64,000 nucleotides of DNA. Source: DASUPK01 sp963801055 (GTDB lineage: Bacteria; Actinomycetota; Thermoleophilia; Solirubrobacterales; 70-9). Made by a program: the position numbers and the translations under genes. The notes below the pieces were generated by a model. That model was not told the DNA's origin. It did no database searches and was given only the letters and a program-made list of their open reading frames with translations. Where the stretch lies: NCBI GenBank assembly GCA_963801055.1, contig CAWDDE010000001.1, positions 1 through 64,000 on the forward strand. Reading direction: 5' to 3'. Within the stretch, counting starts at the first letter, position 1. Every line of letters begins with the position of its first letter. This document shows, piece by piece, positions 7,902 to 16,274 of this stretch.

Positions 7902-7945
7902 AACGGGTTGCTCCTCGGCTTCGCCTGCGGAGCACCCTCGCGTCT
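7902..7945 (+). repeat. Dispersed intergenic repeat, short copy
   Basis: This is a compact copy of the element at 5591-5666. The left block AACGGGTTGCTCCTC and right block CTGCGGAGCACCCTCGC are separated by GGCTTCGC. It lies between two long hairpins in the MMPL/MFS intergenic space. A third copy is at 30161-30197 on the minus strand. Confidence 0.5.
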
Positions 7946-7960
7946 CGCGAGTAAACGAGG

Positions 7961-7993
7961 GGGCCGGGCGCCTGGGGCGCAGGCGCCCGGCCC
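7961..7993. terminator. Perfect 13-bp hairpin after the MMPL gene
   Basis: GGGCCGGGCGCCT and AGGCGCCCGGCCC flank a GGGGCGC loop. It begins 9 bp after the stop codon of the minus-strand MMPL transporter, which is the expected place for a terminator. High-GC actinobacteria commonly use such stems without a U-run. Confidence 0.6.
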
Positions 7994-8001
7994 TCGCCTC
8001 G

Positions 8002-10152
8002 CTACTCGGCTTCGCTCGCCGCCACCTGGGGTGGCAGCGAAGGTTGGACTCGAAGCAGCCGGGCCGGCCACTTCGGCAGCCACCAGTTCCAGCGGCCCAT
8101 CAACGAGATCACCGCCGGCACGATCAGGGCCCGGATAAGCGTGGCGTCGATCAGAATCCCCGCGGCCAGCCCCGTGGCGAACATCTTCACGTCCGTCTCG
8201 GGCCCCGACGCCATCGAGGTGAAGGCGAGGAACAGGATCAACGCCGCGCTGGTCACCAGCCTGCCGGTTCGCCCGATGCCCTGCACGACCGCGACCTCGG
8301 TCGAGCCGGTGCGGTCGTACTCCTCCCGCATCCGGGAGAGGATGAACACCTCGTAGTCCATCGAGAGGCCGAACAGGAAGGCGAAGATGATCAACGGGAT
8401 CCAGGACGGCAGCGAACCCGTAGCCTGAATGTTCCAGATCGCCTCCGATCCATAGCCCTCCTGCCAGACCAGAACCAGGACGCCCCAAGCCGCAGCCACG
8501 CTGAGGATGTTCAGGATGATCGCCTTGAGGGGCAGCAGGAGCGAGCGGAAGGCCCGCGCCAGCAGGATGAACGTGGTGATCGCGATCAGCGCGATCATCA
8601 GCGGGAAGCTGCCGTAGACGGCGTCGATGAAGTCGTCGTTGGCTGCTGGGCCGCCGCCGACTCGCACGTCCGGCCCCGCGGCATGGGCCGTGTCTCGCAC
8701 TGCCTCGAGGGTTGAGCCGCCCTCGCTGGTCCCGCTGTCGGCCACCGGGATCGCTTCGACGATCGCGGTCCCGTCGCGGCGCCAGCCGTCCTGAGGCGCG
8801 ACGGCGCCGTGGATCCCCTCGACACCGCGCAGGTCGGCCGCCACCTTGTCCGGCCTCACCCCGCCCTGCACGAGGATCTCGTGCGGGAGGATTGATCCCT
8901 CGCCGATTCCGGCATCCTCGAGGGCCGTCAATCCCTGCTTGGCGTCGCCCTGCTTGGCGATCGTGTCCGCGTCCGAGCTGCCGAGCTGGATGTTGGTGGC
9001 CGCAAAGGTCAGGGCCAGGATCACGGCGAGCCCTGCACCGGCACCGAGCCAGCGCCGCCGCGAGACGGCCTGTGCCCAGCGGGTCCAGGCGCGGCTGGCC
9101 TTGTCGTCGGTTCGCCTGTGCGGCCAGTCCAGCCGGGCGCCCGCCTTTGAGAGGATGACGGGCAGCAGGCTGATCGCGACCAGGGTCGAGACCAGGGGGA
9201 TCAGCATTCCGCCGTAGCCCATCGAGCGCAGGAAGGGAAGGGGCAGCGCGATCAGCGCGAACAGGCCGATCGCGACCGTGATGCCGCTGAAGACGACCGC
9301 CCTCCCGGCCGTCTCCATTGCGCGCTGGACGGCTTCGTCGCCCTCGTGCCCGTGGGTGCGCTCCTCGCGCCAGCGGGAGACCACCAGCAGCGAGTAGTCG
9401 ATCGCAACGCCGAGCCCGACCAGCGCGACGAGGAACTGGACGATCGGGGAGATATCGGTGATCTCGGTCAGCCCGAGCAGCAACAGGAAGGTGGTCATGA
9501 TCGAGACGATCGCCATCCCGATCGGGACGATCGCCAGGAACGACGCGAAGACGAAGGTCAGAACCAGAAGCGCTCCGAGCCCTCCGAGCACGGCCTCGAG
9601 GAGCACCCCGGGTCCGTCGCTGCCGCCGCTCTCCTCCTGGAGGGCGTCGAAGCCGGTCAGGTGAACAGGGGACCCCGCCACCGTATTGCCCTCGAGTGCG
9701 GCGCTGGCTGCCTTTTCAGCCTTCGGATTCTGGCCGAACTGCTGGTCCGGATCGGGTGTCGGGTAGACCAGTGCGAAGGTGGTCCGTCCATCGTCCGATA
9801 CGAATGCGTCATTGCCCGTCGAGGAGTAGGAGGCGATCCGGGCGCCGGGGAGCGCCTCGTGCAACTTCGCGTCGATCTGCTTCAGATCGCCCTTCACGCC
9901 GGGCGAGTTGACGGTCTGACCCTGCGGAAGCGTGGTCACCGGGACCAGCGGCGCTGTGTCCCCGCCGGTGCCGTTGTACTTGTCGGCGATCGCGACGTTG
10001 GTCTCCCAGCCCTCCTTTTCGGGCACCGAGAACTTCTGGTCGAGTGCCCGGGATGCCGGCCCGGCGGCCATGATTCCGGCGACGGTCAGCACGAGCCAGC
10101 CGATCACGACTGTGCGCTTGTGGGCTAGGACCCAGCGGGTGAGCGAAGACAT
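8002..10152 (-). CDS. MMPL family (RND-type) transporter
   Basis: This 716-residue inner-membrane transporter has the typical duplicated plan. One N-terminal helix is followed by a soluble loop of about 150 residues, then a bundle with G-V-A-I-D-Y-S-L-L-V-V-S-R-W-R-E-E. A second loop leads to a second bundle with G-L-S-M-D-Y-E-V-F-I-L-S-R-M-R-E-E-Y. The D-Y pairs in the two bundles are the conserved proton-relay positions of MMPL proteins. Family members export lipids or hydrophobic compounds, driven by the proton gradient; the cargo is unknown here. ATG start with a GGAGGA ribosome site. A CRP-type palindrome lies about 145 bp upstream. Confidence 0.9.
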   Translation of the reverse strand: MSSLTRWVLAHKRTVVIGWLVLTVAGIMAAGPASRALDQKFSVPEKEGWETNVAIADKYNGTGGDTAPLVPVTTLPQGQTVNSPGVKGDLKQIDAKLHEALPGARIASYSSTGNDAFVSDDGRTTFALVYPTPDPDQQFGQNPKAEKAASAALEGNTVAGSPVHLTGFDALQEESGGSDGPGVLLEAVLGGLGALLVLTFVFASFLAIVPIGMAIVSIMTTFLLLLGLTEITDISPIVQFLVALVGLGVAIDYSLLVVSRWREERTHGHEGDEAVQRAMETAGRAVVFSGITVAIGLFALIALPLPFLRSMGYGGMLIPLVSTLVAISLLPVILSKAGARLDWPHRRTDDKASRAWTRWAQAVSRRRWLGAGAGLAVILALTFAATNIQLGSSDADTIAKQGDAKQGLTALEDAGIGEGSILPHEILVQGGVRPDKVAADLRGVEGIHGAVAPQDGWRRDGTAIVEAIPVADSGTSEGGSTLEAVRDTAHAAGPDVRVGGGPAANDDFIDAVYGSFPLMIALIAITTFILLARAFRSLLLPLKAIILNILSVAAAWGVLVLVWQEGYGSEAIWNIQATGSLPSWIPLIIFAFLFGLSMDYEVFILSRMREEYDRTGSTEVAVVQGIGRTGRLVTSAALILFLAFTSMASGPETDVKMFATGLAAGILIDATLIRALIVPAVISLMGRWNWWLPKWPARLLRVQPSLPPQVAASEAE

Positions 10153-10232
10153 GCTGTTCCTCCTGGAAGTTCGAGTCGGTACCTATGAGACGAACGGGAG
10201 GCCGCAGAATGGACACGACACTCCGCGCCTTC

Positions 10233-10252
10233 AATAGGGGATGACCCCTATT
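10233..10252. promoter_or_regulatory. Perfect inverted repeat AATAGGGG-ATGA-CCCCTATT
   Basis: Eight-base arms surround a 4-base centre. It lies 81-100 bp upstream of the MMPL start and 64-83 bp past the end of the acyl-CoA dehydrogenase, both on the minus strand. It could be the dehydrogenase terminator or an operator for the transporter. Confidence 0.4.
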
Positions 10253-10295
10253 CGGCCCCCAACTAACCGCTCCCCGTGCCTGTCCGCGCAGGTCC

Positions 10296-10311
10296 TGTGA
10301 CCAACGTCACA
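10296..10311. promoter_or_regulatory. CRP/FNR-family-like binding site
   Basis: TGTGA-CCAACG-TCACA matches the core TGTGA-N6-TCACA operator used by CRP and actinobacterial GlxR-type regulators exactly in both arms. It lies just after the acyl-CoA dehydrogenase stop, about 145 bp upstream of the MMPL start. No CRP gene is in the window, so function is inference. Confidence 0.45.
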
Positions 10312-10315
10312 CCCC

Positions 10316-11458
10316 CTAGAGCCCGAGTTGCTTCCCCAGGATCTCCTTCATCACCTCGTCCGTGCCCCCGCCGATCGGACCGAGGCGAGCGTCGCGGTAG
10401 GCGCGCTCGACGCCGTACTCGCGCATGTAGCCGTAGCCGCCGTGGATCTGGATCGCCTCGTCGGCGACGTCGCACATCGCCCGCTGCGTGAAGAGCTTCG
10501 CCTGGGTGACCTCCCGGGTGGCGTCCTCGCCGGCGGCGAACTTGCGCAGGCTGGCATAGGTGAGCGCGCGGGAAACCTCGATCTTCACCGACATCTCGGC
10601 GAACTTGTGGCGGATCGCCTGGAAGCGGCCGATCGGCCCGCCGAAGGCCTCGCGCTCCTTGGCGTAGCGGAGCGTCTCGTCGAAGACCCGCTGCATACCG
10701 CCCACCGCACCCAGCGCCATCGTCAGTCGCTCCCACTGGAAGTTGGCCATGATCAGCTTGAAGCCCTCGTTGCGCTCCCCGAGCAGGTTCTCCTCGGGCA
10801 CCTCGAGGTCGGTGAAGGAGAGCTCGCCCGTGTCGGATGAGTGCCAGCCCATCTTCTCGAGCTTCGAGACGACCTCGTAGCCGGGCATGTCGCGCTCCAG
10901 CACCAGGAAGGAGATGCCCTGGTGGCCGCCCTCCTCGGTCGTCTTGACGGCGCAGACGAGGAAGTCCGCACGGACGCCGTTGGTGATGAAGGTCTTGGAG
11001 CCATTGACGACGTAGCCGCCGTCGACCTTCCGCGCGGAAGTGCGGAGCGAGGCGACGTCGGAGCCGGCGCCCGGCTCGGTGATTCCGAGTGCGCCGACGA
11101 TCTCGCCCTTGATCGCCGGCACCAGCCAGCGCTGCTTCTGCTCCTCGGTGCCGAACCTCCAGATCGGCGGCGTCGCGATCTCCGCGTGGGCGCCGAGTCC
11201 TGCGGCGACTCCGCCGCTGCCACCCGAGCGCGAGAGCTCCTCCACCCAGACCGCGTCGTGCACGTAGTCGCCGCCCTGGCCGCCGTACTCGGTCTCGTAC
11301 TTGAGGCCGAGGAAGCCGAGCTCCCCGCAGCGGTTGTACAGGTCCCGGGGGAACTCCCGCGCGTCCTCCCAGTCGTCGACGTGCGGTGCGATCTCCTTGG
11401 AGACGAACCGGCGTACGGACTCACGCAGCTCCTCGTGCTCCTCGCCGAACGGCGGCAT
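10316..11458 (-). CDS. Acyl-CoA dehydrogenase (long-chain/isovaleryl-CoA dehydrogenase branch)
   Basis: This 380-residue flavoprotein oxidises an acyl-CoA to the 2-enoyl-CoA and passes electrons to ETF. It has the I-T-E-P-G-A-G-S-D substrate/FAD signature, F-I-T-N-G, R-E-A-F-G, Q-I-H-G-G-Y-G-Y and the C-terminal I-G-G-G-T-D-E motif. At the C-terminal catalytic-Glu position of medium-chain enzymes there is Gly, while the helix segment F-Q-W-E-R-L supplies a Glu. This is the arrangement known from long-chain and isovaleryl-CoA dehydrogenases. The ATG at 11458 fits the family start; sequence further upstream is antisense to nothing conserved. It is strongly similar to the paralogue at 12442-13650. 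Confidence 0.93.
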   Translation of the reverse strand: MPPFGEEHEELRESVRRFVSKEIAPHVDDWEDAREFPRDLYNRCGELGFLGLKYETEYGGQGGDYVHDAVWVEELSRSGGSGGVAAGLGAHAEIATPPIWRFGTEEQKQRWLVPAIKGEIVGALGITEPGAGSDVASLRTSARKVDGGYVVNGSKTFITNGVRADFLVCAVKTTEEGGHQGISFLVLERDMPGYEVVSKLEKMGWHSSDTGELSFTDLEVPEENLLGERNEGFKLIMANFQWERLTMALGAVGGMQRVFDETLRYAKEREAFGGPIGRFQAIRHKFAEMSVKIEVSRALTYASLRKFAAGEDATREVTQAKLFTQRAMCDVADEAIQIHGGYGYMREYGVERAYRDARLGPIGGGTDEVMKEILGKQLGL

Positions 11459-11481
11459 GGGCGCGCGCTGACCGGTGTCCC

Positions 11482-11916
11482 TTATGACGGTGATGGAGCG
11501 CTCCAGTCGTCCAGGGTCGTGTATCCGCGCTTCGCGTGGTCGAACCCGAGCAGGTCCCCCTGCGGGTTCTTCCGGTCTCCGTGGTGATAGGCGCGGATCT
11601 CGCAGATCTTGCCGTCGCGCAGCCGGAACCATTCGGTGCCGCGGTTGAGCCGCCTCTCGCCGGACTTCGGATCGCGCCAGGTCATCGTCCACTCGATCAC
11701 AACCTCGTCCCCGGACTCGATCCCGTGCTCGAGCCACCACTGCCCGTCGATGTTTTGGGTGCCCCACCTGGCGTTCTCTGCAATCTCACGGCCGCGGTGT
11801 GGCCCGAGGCGGGTGTAGTAGTGGACCGCGTCGTCGGTGAAGTGCGAGTCGATCAGATCGACGTCGCCGGTGTTGAGCGCCTCGTAGTAGGAGCGGATGT
11901 GGTCGAGGTTGCTCAT
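11482..11916 (-). CDS. NTF2-like (SnoaL) fold protein
   Basis: This protein of about 144 residues resembles SnoaL/NTF2-like domains. It has an N-terminal helix (H-I-R-S-Y-Y-E-A-L-N-T-G-D), then D-S-H-F-T-D-D-A-V-H-Y-Y, W-W-L-E-H, a Trp-rich strand and E-I-R-A-Y-H-H-G-D. Such small cone-shaped proteins act as isomerases, dehydratases or lipid-binding accessories. It is 23 bp upstream of the acyl-CoA dehydrogenase and probably co-transcribed, so a role with its substrate is possible but unproven. ATG at 11916 is preferred over GTG at 11937. Confidence 0.65.
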   Translation of the reverse strand: MSNLDHIRSYYEALNTGDVDLIDSHFTDDAVHYYTRLGPHRGREIAENARWGTQNIDGQWWLEHGIESGDEVVIEWTMTWRDPKSGERRLNRGTEWFRLRDGKICEIRAYHHGDRKNPQGDLLGFDHAKRGYTTLDDWSAPSPS

Positions 11917-12015
11917 CGAGAGTCGGTTTATAGCCACGGCCGTCGATCGGGCGCGCCGCCGTTCGTCGTTAGGGTGATTGCGCGAATGGCGCTGCGTGAG
12001 CCCGAGGAGGAATCC

Positions 12016-12423
12016 ATGAAGTACCTGTTGACTTTCATCGCCGACCAGAGCCGGATGAAGGACGCCGTTGAAGAGGAGATGCGAATCGCGATGGACGCCT
12101 GGAACGCGTTCGACAAGGAGGCCGTCGAGGCGGGAGTGTTGATCGCCTGCGAGCCGCTGGAGTGGGCCGAGGACGCCACCTCAATCCGCATCGACCAGGA
12201 CGGCGATCGCACCCTCACCGACGGCCCGTTCGCGGAGACGAAGGAGCAGCTGGGCGGGTTCGCCCTGCTCGAGGTCGAGGACTTCGATGAGGCGATGAGG
12301 TGGGCGGACAAGGTGCCGGTTGCGCCCAACACCACGATCGAGGTGAGGCAGATCATGGACCTGTCGCGCTTTGGCTACGAGAGCTCCACGGTCAGCCCCG
12401 CCAAGGCGAGGGCGAGCGCCTGA
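12016..12423 (+). CDS. YCII-domain (DGPF) family protein
   Basis: This 135-residue small alpha/beta protein has the D-G-P-F-A-E-T-K-E-Q-L-G-G-F signature near residue 72, after which the DGPF branch of YCII proteins is named. It also has the start M-K-Y-L-L-T-F typical of that group. The function of the family is unsettled; some members are fused to or sit beside ECF sigma factors. Here the neighbour is a divergent SnoaL-type gene. A strong GAGGAGG precedes the ATG by 5 bp. Confidence 0.85.
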   Translation: MKYLLTFIADQSRMKDAVEEEMRIAMDAWNAFDKEAVEAGVLIACEPLEWAEDATSIRIDQDGDRTLTDGPFAETKEQLGGFALLEVEDFDEAMRWADKVPVAPNTTIEVRQIMDLSRFGYESSTVSPAKARASA

Positions 12424-12441
12424 CCGGGCTGGCGGGCGCGG

Positions 12442-13650
12442 CTACAGTCCGTAGCTGCGCCCGATCACCTCGAGCATGATCTCGTCGGTGCCGGCGCCGA
12501 TCCGGTTGAGGCGGGCATCGCGGTAGGCGCGCTCGACCTCGTACTCCTTCATGTAGCCGTAGCCGCCGTGGATCTGGATGCAGTCGTCGCAGACCTCCTC
12601 GATCACCCGGGAGGCGTAGAGCTTCGCCTGAGTGATCTCGCGGACCGGATACTCGCCATTGGCGAACCGCCAGGCGGTGGCGTAGACCATCTGCTTGGCC
12701 GCCTCGATCTTCACCGACATCTCCGCGAACTTGTGGCGGATCGCCTGGAAGCGGCCGATCGGCCGGCCGAAGGCCTCGCGCTCCTTGGCGTACTCGAGGG
12801 TACGATCGAAGACGCGCTCGGCGCCCGAGACGCAGCCGATCGCCGCGGCGAGGCGCTCCCCCTGGAGCTCCCAGGAGATGTGGTAGAAGCCCTTCCCCTC
12901 CTGGCCGAGGAGGTTCTCGGCGGGGACGCGAACATCCTGGAAGGAAAGCTCGCCGGTGTCCGAGGCGTGCATTCCCATCTTCTCGAGTTTCCGGGAGACG
13001 CTGAACCCCTCGACCTCGTTGCCGTTGGTATCGCGGATGTCGACGATGAAGAGACTGATCCCATCATGGCCGGCATCCGGGTCGGTCTTCGCGACCAGGA
13101 CGATGTAGTTGGCGCGCAGGCCGTTGGTGATGAAGGTCTTGGAGCCGTTGATCACCCACTCGTCGCTGTCGCGCTTGGCGGTGGTGCGAATGCCGGCGAC
13201 GTCGGAGCCGGCGCCGGGCTCCGTGATCCCCAGGCAGCTGATCAGCTCGCCCTTGATCGAGGGCACCAGGTAGCGCTGCTTCTGGTCCTCCGTCCCGAGC
13301 AGGTGGATCGGCGGTGTCGCCATGTCGGTGTGGACCGCGATCCCCATGTTCAGCCCGCCGCAGCCGGAGTAGCTCATGCAGTCGGCGCGCACCAGCGAGT
13401 AGAAATAGTCGCCCCCCTGGCCGCCGTACTCCTCGGGATAGCAGAGGCCGATGAATCCCAGTTCGCCCGCCCGCTGCAGGACGGAGTCGGGCCAGAGCTT
13501 CTCCTCCCACTCGAAGCGGTGCGGGGTGAGCTCCTTCAGCACCCAGGCCTTCATCGACTCGCGCAGTTCCTCGTGCTCGTCGGTGAAGATGAAATGCCGG
13601 CGCTGGGCGCCGTGGTCGGGCTTGATCACGCTCGAGGTCGCGGTGGCCAC
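12442..13650 (-). CDS. Acyl-CoA dehydrogenase (long-chain/isovaleryl-CoA dehydrogenase branch)
   Basis: This 402-residue paralogue of the dehydrogenase at 10316-11458 shares I-T-E-P-G-A-G-S-D-V-A, F-I-T-N-G-L-R-A, R-E-A-F-G-R-P-I-G-R-F-Q-A-I-R-H and Q-I-H-G-G-Y-G-Y-M. It again has L-Q-G-E-R-L with the helix Glu and I-G-A-G-T-D-E at the C-terminus. The start is GTG at 13648-13650, set by a GAGGAG site 9 bp upstream. An open frame continues past this point but the added sequence is antisense to the crotonase gene. It is divergent from the crotonase operon across a promoter with AGTAGGA half-sites, so both are probably regulated together. Confidence 0.93.
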   Translation of the reverse strand: MATATSSVIKPDHGAQRRHFIFTDEHEELRESMKAWVLKELTPHRFEWEEKLWPDSVLQRAGELGFIGLCYPEEYGGQGGDYFYSLVRADCMSYSGCGGLNMGIAVHTDMATPPIHLLGTEDQKQRYLVPSIKGELISCLGITEPGAGSDVAGIRTTAKRDSDEWVINGSKTFITNGLRANYIVLVAKTDPDAGHDGISLFIVDIRDTNGNEVEGFSVSRKLEKMGMHASDTGELSFQDVRVPAENLLGQEGKGFYHISWELQGERLAAAIGCVSGAERVFDRTLEYAKEREAFGRPIGRFQAIRHKFAEMSVKIEAAKQMVYATAWRFANGEYPVREITQAKLYASRVIEEVCDDCIQIHGGYGYMKEYEVERAYRDARLNRIGAGTDEIMLEVIGRSYGL

Positions 13651-13718
13651 GTGGTCAGTCTCCTCGTTATCCGGATGGTGTCGGCTGGGACGGATCACCC
13701 CGCCTTGGCAGAGTGAAT

Positions 13719-13823
13719 AGTAGGACTTCCTACTTCCTACTGCAATGCCCGGTTGCCTGGTCCCCGGATAAGTGTTTCCTGATCGCGCCGGAAAATCCGC
13801 CCGGCAGGTGGTAGGCAGTAGGA
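13719..13823. promoter_or_regulatory. Cluster of AGTAGGA half-sites in a divergent promoter
   Basis: AGTAGGA (13719-13725), CT, TCCTACT (13728-13734) form a perfect palindrome. A second TCCTACT follows directly (13735-13741), and a further AGTAGGA occurs at 13817-13823 within 50 bp of the crotonase ATG. The 219-bp gap separates the divergent acyl-CoA dehydrogenase and crotonase operons. Such spaced repeats are typical of a local repressor's operator. The MerR protein encoded at the end of the crotonase operon is a candidate, as is a TetR protein. Confidence 0.55.
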
Positions 13824-13869
13824 CGTAGCACTTCCCATTTAGCCCACGATCCACTACGCTCCGCGGCCG

Positions 13870-14649
13870 ATGGCCGACGAGCTCCTCTATGACGTCAAGG
13901 ACGGCGTGGCGACGGTCACCCTGAACCGCCCGGACCAGCGAAATGCGCTCAACGGAGAGCTGCTGGCCGCGCTGGTGGAGGCGATGAGGAAGGCCCGCGA
14001 CGATGACGAGGTGCGTGCCGTGATCCTCACCGGCGCGGGCGACAAGGTCTTTTGCGCGGGCGCCGACCTCGGCGGCTTCGCGGCCGACGCCTCCCTGGTC
14101 GACAAGCACTTCGCCTCGGATCTCTTCCTCGAGTTCTTCCGGCTGATGCCGCGGCTCGGCAAGCCGTCGCTCTGCGCCGCAAACGGACACGTGCTCGCCG
14201 GCGGGATGGGCCTGGCCCTCTCCTGCGACCTCGTGATCGCCAAGGAGGGGGCGCGATTCGGCACGCCGGAGATCAACGTCGGCGCGTTCCCGTACATGAT
14301 CATGTCGATCATCTACCGCAACGTCCCGCGGAAGAAGGTCAGCGAGATGCTGCTGCTCGGGGAGCAGATCTCCGCGGAGCAGGCCGTCGAGTACGGGCTG
14401 GCGAACAAGGTCGTGCCCGCAGAGAAGTTCCACGAGGCGGTCTGGGACTGGGCCGGCAAGCTCGCCTCGAAGAGCCCGGTGCTGATGCGCCTCGGCCATG
14501 ACGCGATGTACCGCCAGCAGGACATGGCGCTCGACGACGCGCTCGAGTACTTGCGATCGCAGCTCTCGCTCACCTTCTCCACCGAGGACATCAAGGAGGG
14601 CGTCTCCGCCTTCTTCGAGAAGCGCGAGCCCGAATGGAAGGGGCACTGA
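13870..14649 (+). CDS. Enoyl-CoA hydratase/isomerase (crotonase) family protein
   Basis: This 259-residue crotonase has V-T-L-N-R-P-x-x-R-N-A-L, the oxyanion-hole segment F-C-A-G-A-D-L and N-G-H-V-L-A-G-G-M-G-L-A-L-S-C-D. It keeps the second catalytic Glu in F-G-T-P-E-I-N-V-G, but at the first Glu position (G-G-C-E-L in classical hydratases) it has Gly-Leu. It may therefore be an isomerase, hydrolase or other crotonase activity rather than a standard hydratase. It is the first gene of a coupled operon and overlaps the next gene by one base (TGATG). Confidence 0.85.
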   Translation: MADELLYDVKDGVATVTLNRPDQRNALNGELLAALVEAMRKARDDDEVRAVILTGAGDKVFCAGADLGGFAADASLVDKHFASDLFLEFFRLMPRLGKPSLCAANGHVLAGGMGLALSCDLVIAKEGARFGTPEINVGAFPYMIMSIIYRNVPRKKVSEMLLLGEQISAEQAVEYGLANKVVPAEKFHEAVWDWAGKLASKSPVLMRLGHDAMYRQQDMALDDALEYLRSQLSLTFSTEDIKEGVSAFFEKREPEWKGH

Positions 14650-16274
14650 TGGCCGCCACCGACGAGACCAAGCATTCTGGCGAAGCGAAGGAGGCGCCCG
14701 AGAAGGTCGAGGGCGGCGAACAGACGGGCATGAAGGGCCTTACGGAGGATCTGCACAAGCGGCGCGATCAGGCGAAGCTCGGCGGCGGCGAGGAGAAGAT
14801 CGAGCTGCAGCACGAGCGCGGCAAGCTCACAGCGCGCGAGCGGATCGACCTGCTCTGCGATCCAGGCACCTTCGTCGAGCTGGGGATCCACGGCCGCCCG
14901 CACTTCTCCCAGCGGAGCATGGAGGGAAAGGAGGCGCCGGCCGATGGCGTGATCACCGGCTGGGGAGACGTGGACGGCCGCCGCTGCTGCATTGCCGCCT
15001 ACGACTTCACCGTGATGGCGGGCTCGATGGGGGCGACGGGAGAGCTCAAGATGAGCCGCCTGCGCGAGATGGCGCTCAGCAAGCGGATGCCGTTCATCTG
15101 GCTGCTCGACTCAGCCGGGGCGCGGATCCAGGAGGCCGCCGGATCGCTGTTTGCCGGTTCCGGCCACCTCTTCCAGGAGGAGGTGGTGATGTCGGGAGTG
15201 GTCCCGATGGTCGCTGCGATGCTCGGTCCCTGCGCCGCCGGCACCGCCTACATCCCTGCGCTCTCGGACTTCGTTCCGATGGTCGTCGGCCAGGGCGCGA
15301 TGGCACTCGCCGGGCCGCACCTGACCAAGGCGGTGACGGGCGAGGACATCTCGATGGAGGACCTGGGCGGCGCGAAGGTCCACTGCCGCAAGTCCGGCGT
15401 CGGCGACCTCGAGGTGGGGGACGACCAGGAGTGCATCCAGGTCGTCAAGGACTACCTCTCCTACTTCCCCGCGAACTGCGAGGAGCGCCCGCCGGTGCGC
15501 GAGTCGAAGGATCCGGAGGACCGGATGTCCGAGAAGTTGCTCGACATCGTCCCGGAGTCACCGCGTCACCCCTACGACATGTACGACGTGATCCGCGAGA
15601 TCACAGACGACGGCGAGATCTTCGACATCAAGCCGAAGTTCGCGAAGACGATCATCACCTGCCTGGCCCGCTTCGGGGGTCAGCCGGTGGGCATCGTCGC
15701 CAACCAGCCCAAGCAGCTCGGCGGCATCCTCGAGAACGACTCGGCCGACAAGGCGGCCCGCTTCGTCAACCTCTGCGACGCCTTCAACATCCCACTGGTC
15801 TTCCTCCAGGACGTGCCCGGCTTCATGGTCGGATCCAAGGTCGAGCACGCGGGGATCATCCGGCACGGGGCGAAGATGCTCTACGCGGTCTCCCGGGCGA
15901 CCGTGCCCAAGGTCACGGTGGTCGTCCGCAAGGCGTACGGCGCCGGCTACTACGTCATGAACGGCAAGGCGTACGAGCCCGACCTGATCGTCGCCTGGCC
16001 GTCTGCCGAGATCTCCGTGATGGGCGCGGAGGGGGCGGTGAACATCATCGGCCGCTCGGCGATCGAGGCCTCCGAGGATCCGGAGGCGACCCGCGAGCAG
16101 ATGCTCGAGGCCGTCCGCAAGCAGATCGATCCCTACATCGCGGCGGGCAACGCAATGGTCGACGACATCATCGATCCCCGCGAGACGCGGCCGACTGTCA
16201 TCCGCGGGCTGCGGATGGCTCAGAACAAGCGGGTCGAGCGGCCCTGGAAGAAGCACGGCGTGATGCCGGTGTGA
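14649..16274 (+). CDS. Acyl-CoA carboxylase carboxyltransferase (beta) subunit, propionyl-CoA carboxylase-like
   Basis: This 541-residue carboxyltransferase transfers CO2 from carboxybiotin to an acyl-CoA. Both crotonase-like halves are present. The N half has G-K-L-T-A-R-E-R-I-D-L-L, D-S-A-G-A-R-I-Q-E and the G-P-C-A-A-G-x-A-Y oxyanion region. The C half has P-R-H-P-Y-D-M-Y-D-V-I, F-A-K-T-I-I-T, D-V-P-G-F-M-V-G, R-K-A-Y-G-A-G-Y-Y-V-M and the P-S-A-E-I-S-V-M-G motif. The residue helping to set acyl length is not decided. A charged N-terminal extension of about 35 residues precedes the domain. The alpha (biotin carboxylase) subunit is not in this operon. Confidence 0.92.
   Translation: MAATDETKHSGEAKEAPEKVEGGEQTGMKGLTEDLHKRRDQAKLGGGEEKIELQHERGKLTARERIDLLCDPGTFVELGIHGRPHFSQRSMEGKEAPADGVITGWGDVDGRRCCIAAYDFTVMAGSMGATGELKMSRLREMALSKRMPFIWLLDSAGARIQEAAGSLFAGSGHLFQEEVVMSGVVPMVAAMLGPCAAGTAYIPALSDFVPMVVGQGAMALAGPHLTKAVTGEDISMEDLGGAKVHCRKSGVGDLEVGDDQECIQVVKDYLSYFPANCEERPPVRESKDPEDRMSEKLLDIVPESPRHPYDMYDVIREITDDGEIFDIKPKFAKTIITCLARFGGQPVGIVANQPKQLGGILENDSADKAARFVNLCDAFNIPLVFLQDVPGFMVGSKVEHAGIIRHGAKMLYAVSRATVPKVTVVVRKAYGAGYYVMNGKAYEPDLIVAWPSAEISVMGAEGAVNIIGRSAIEASEDPEATREQMLEAVRKQIDPYIAAGNAMVDDIIDPRETRPTVIRGLRMAQNKRVERPWKKHGVMPV

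Noticed and set aside
13719..13741. AGTAGGA repeats as a CRISPR or tandem-repeat array
   Set aside because: Only four short copies with irregular spacing and inverted orientation; an operator is a better explanation.
14498..16270. Plus-strand frame across the carboxyltransferase gene
   Set aside because: It is an out-of-frame shadow of the carboxyltransferase. Only its last 297 codons (from 16271) are real, as the BKACE gene.
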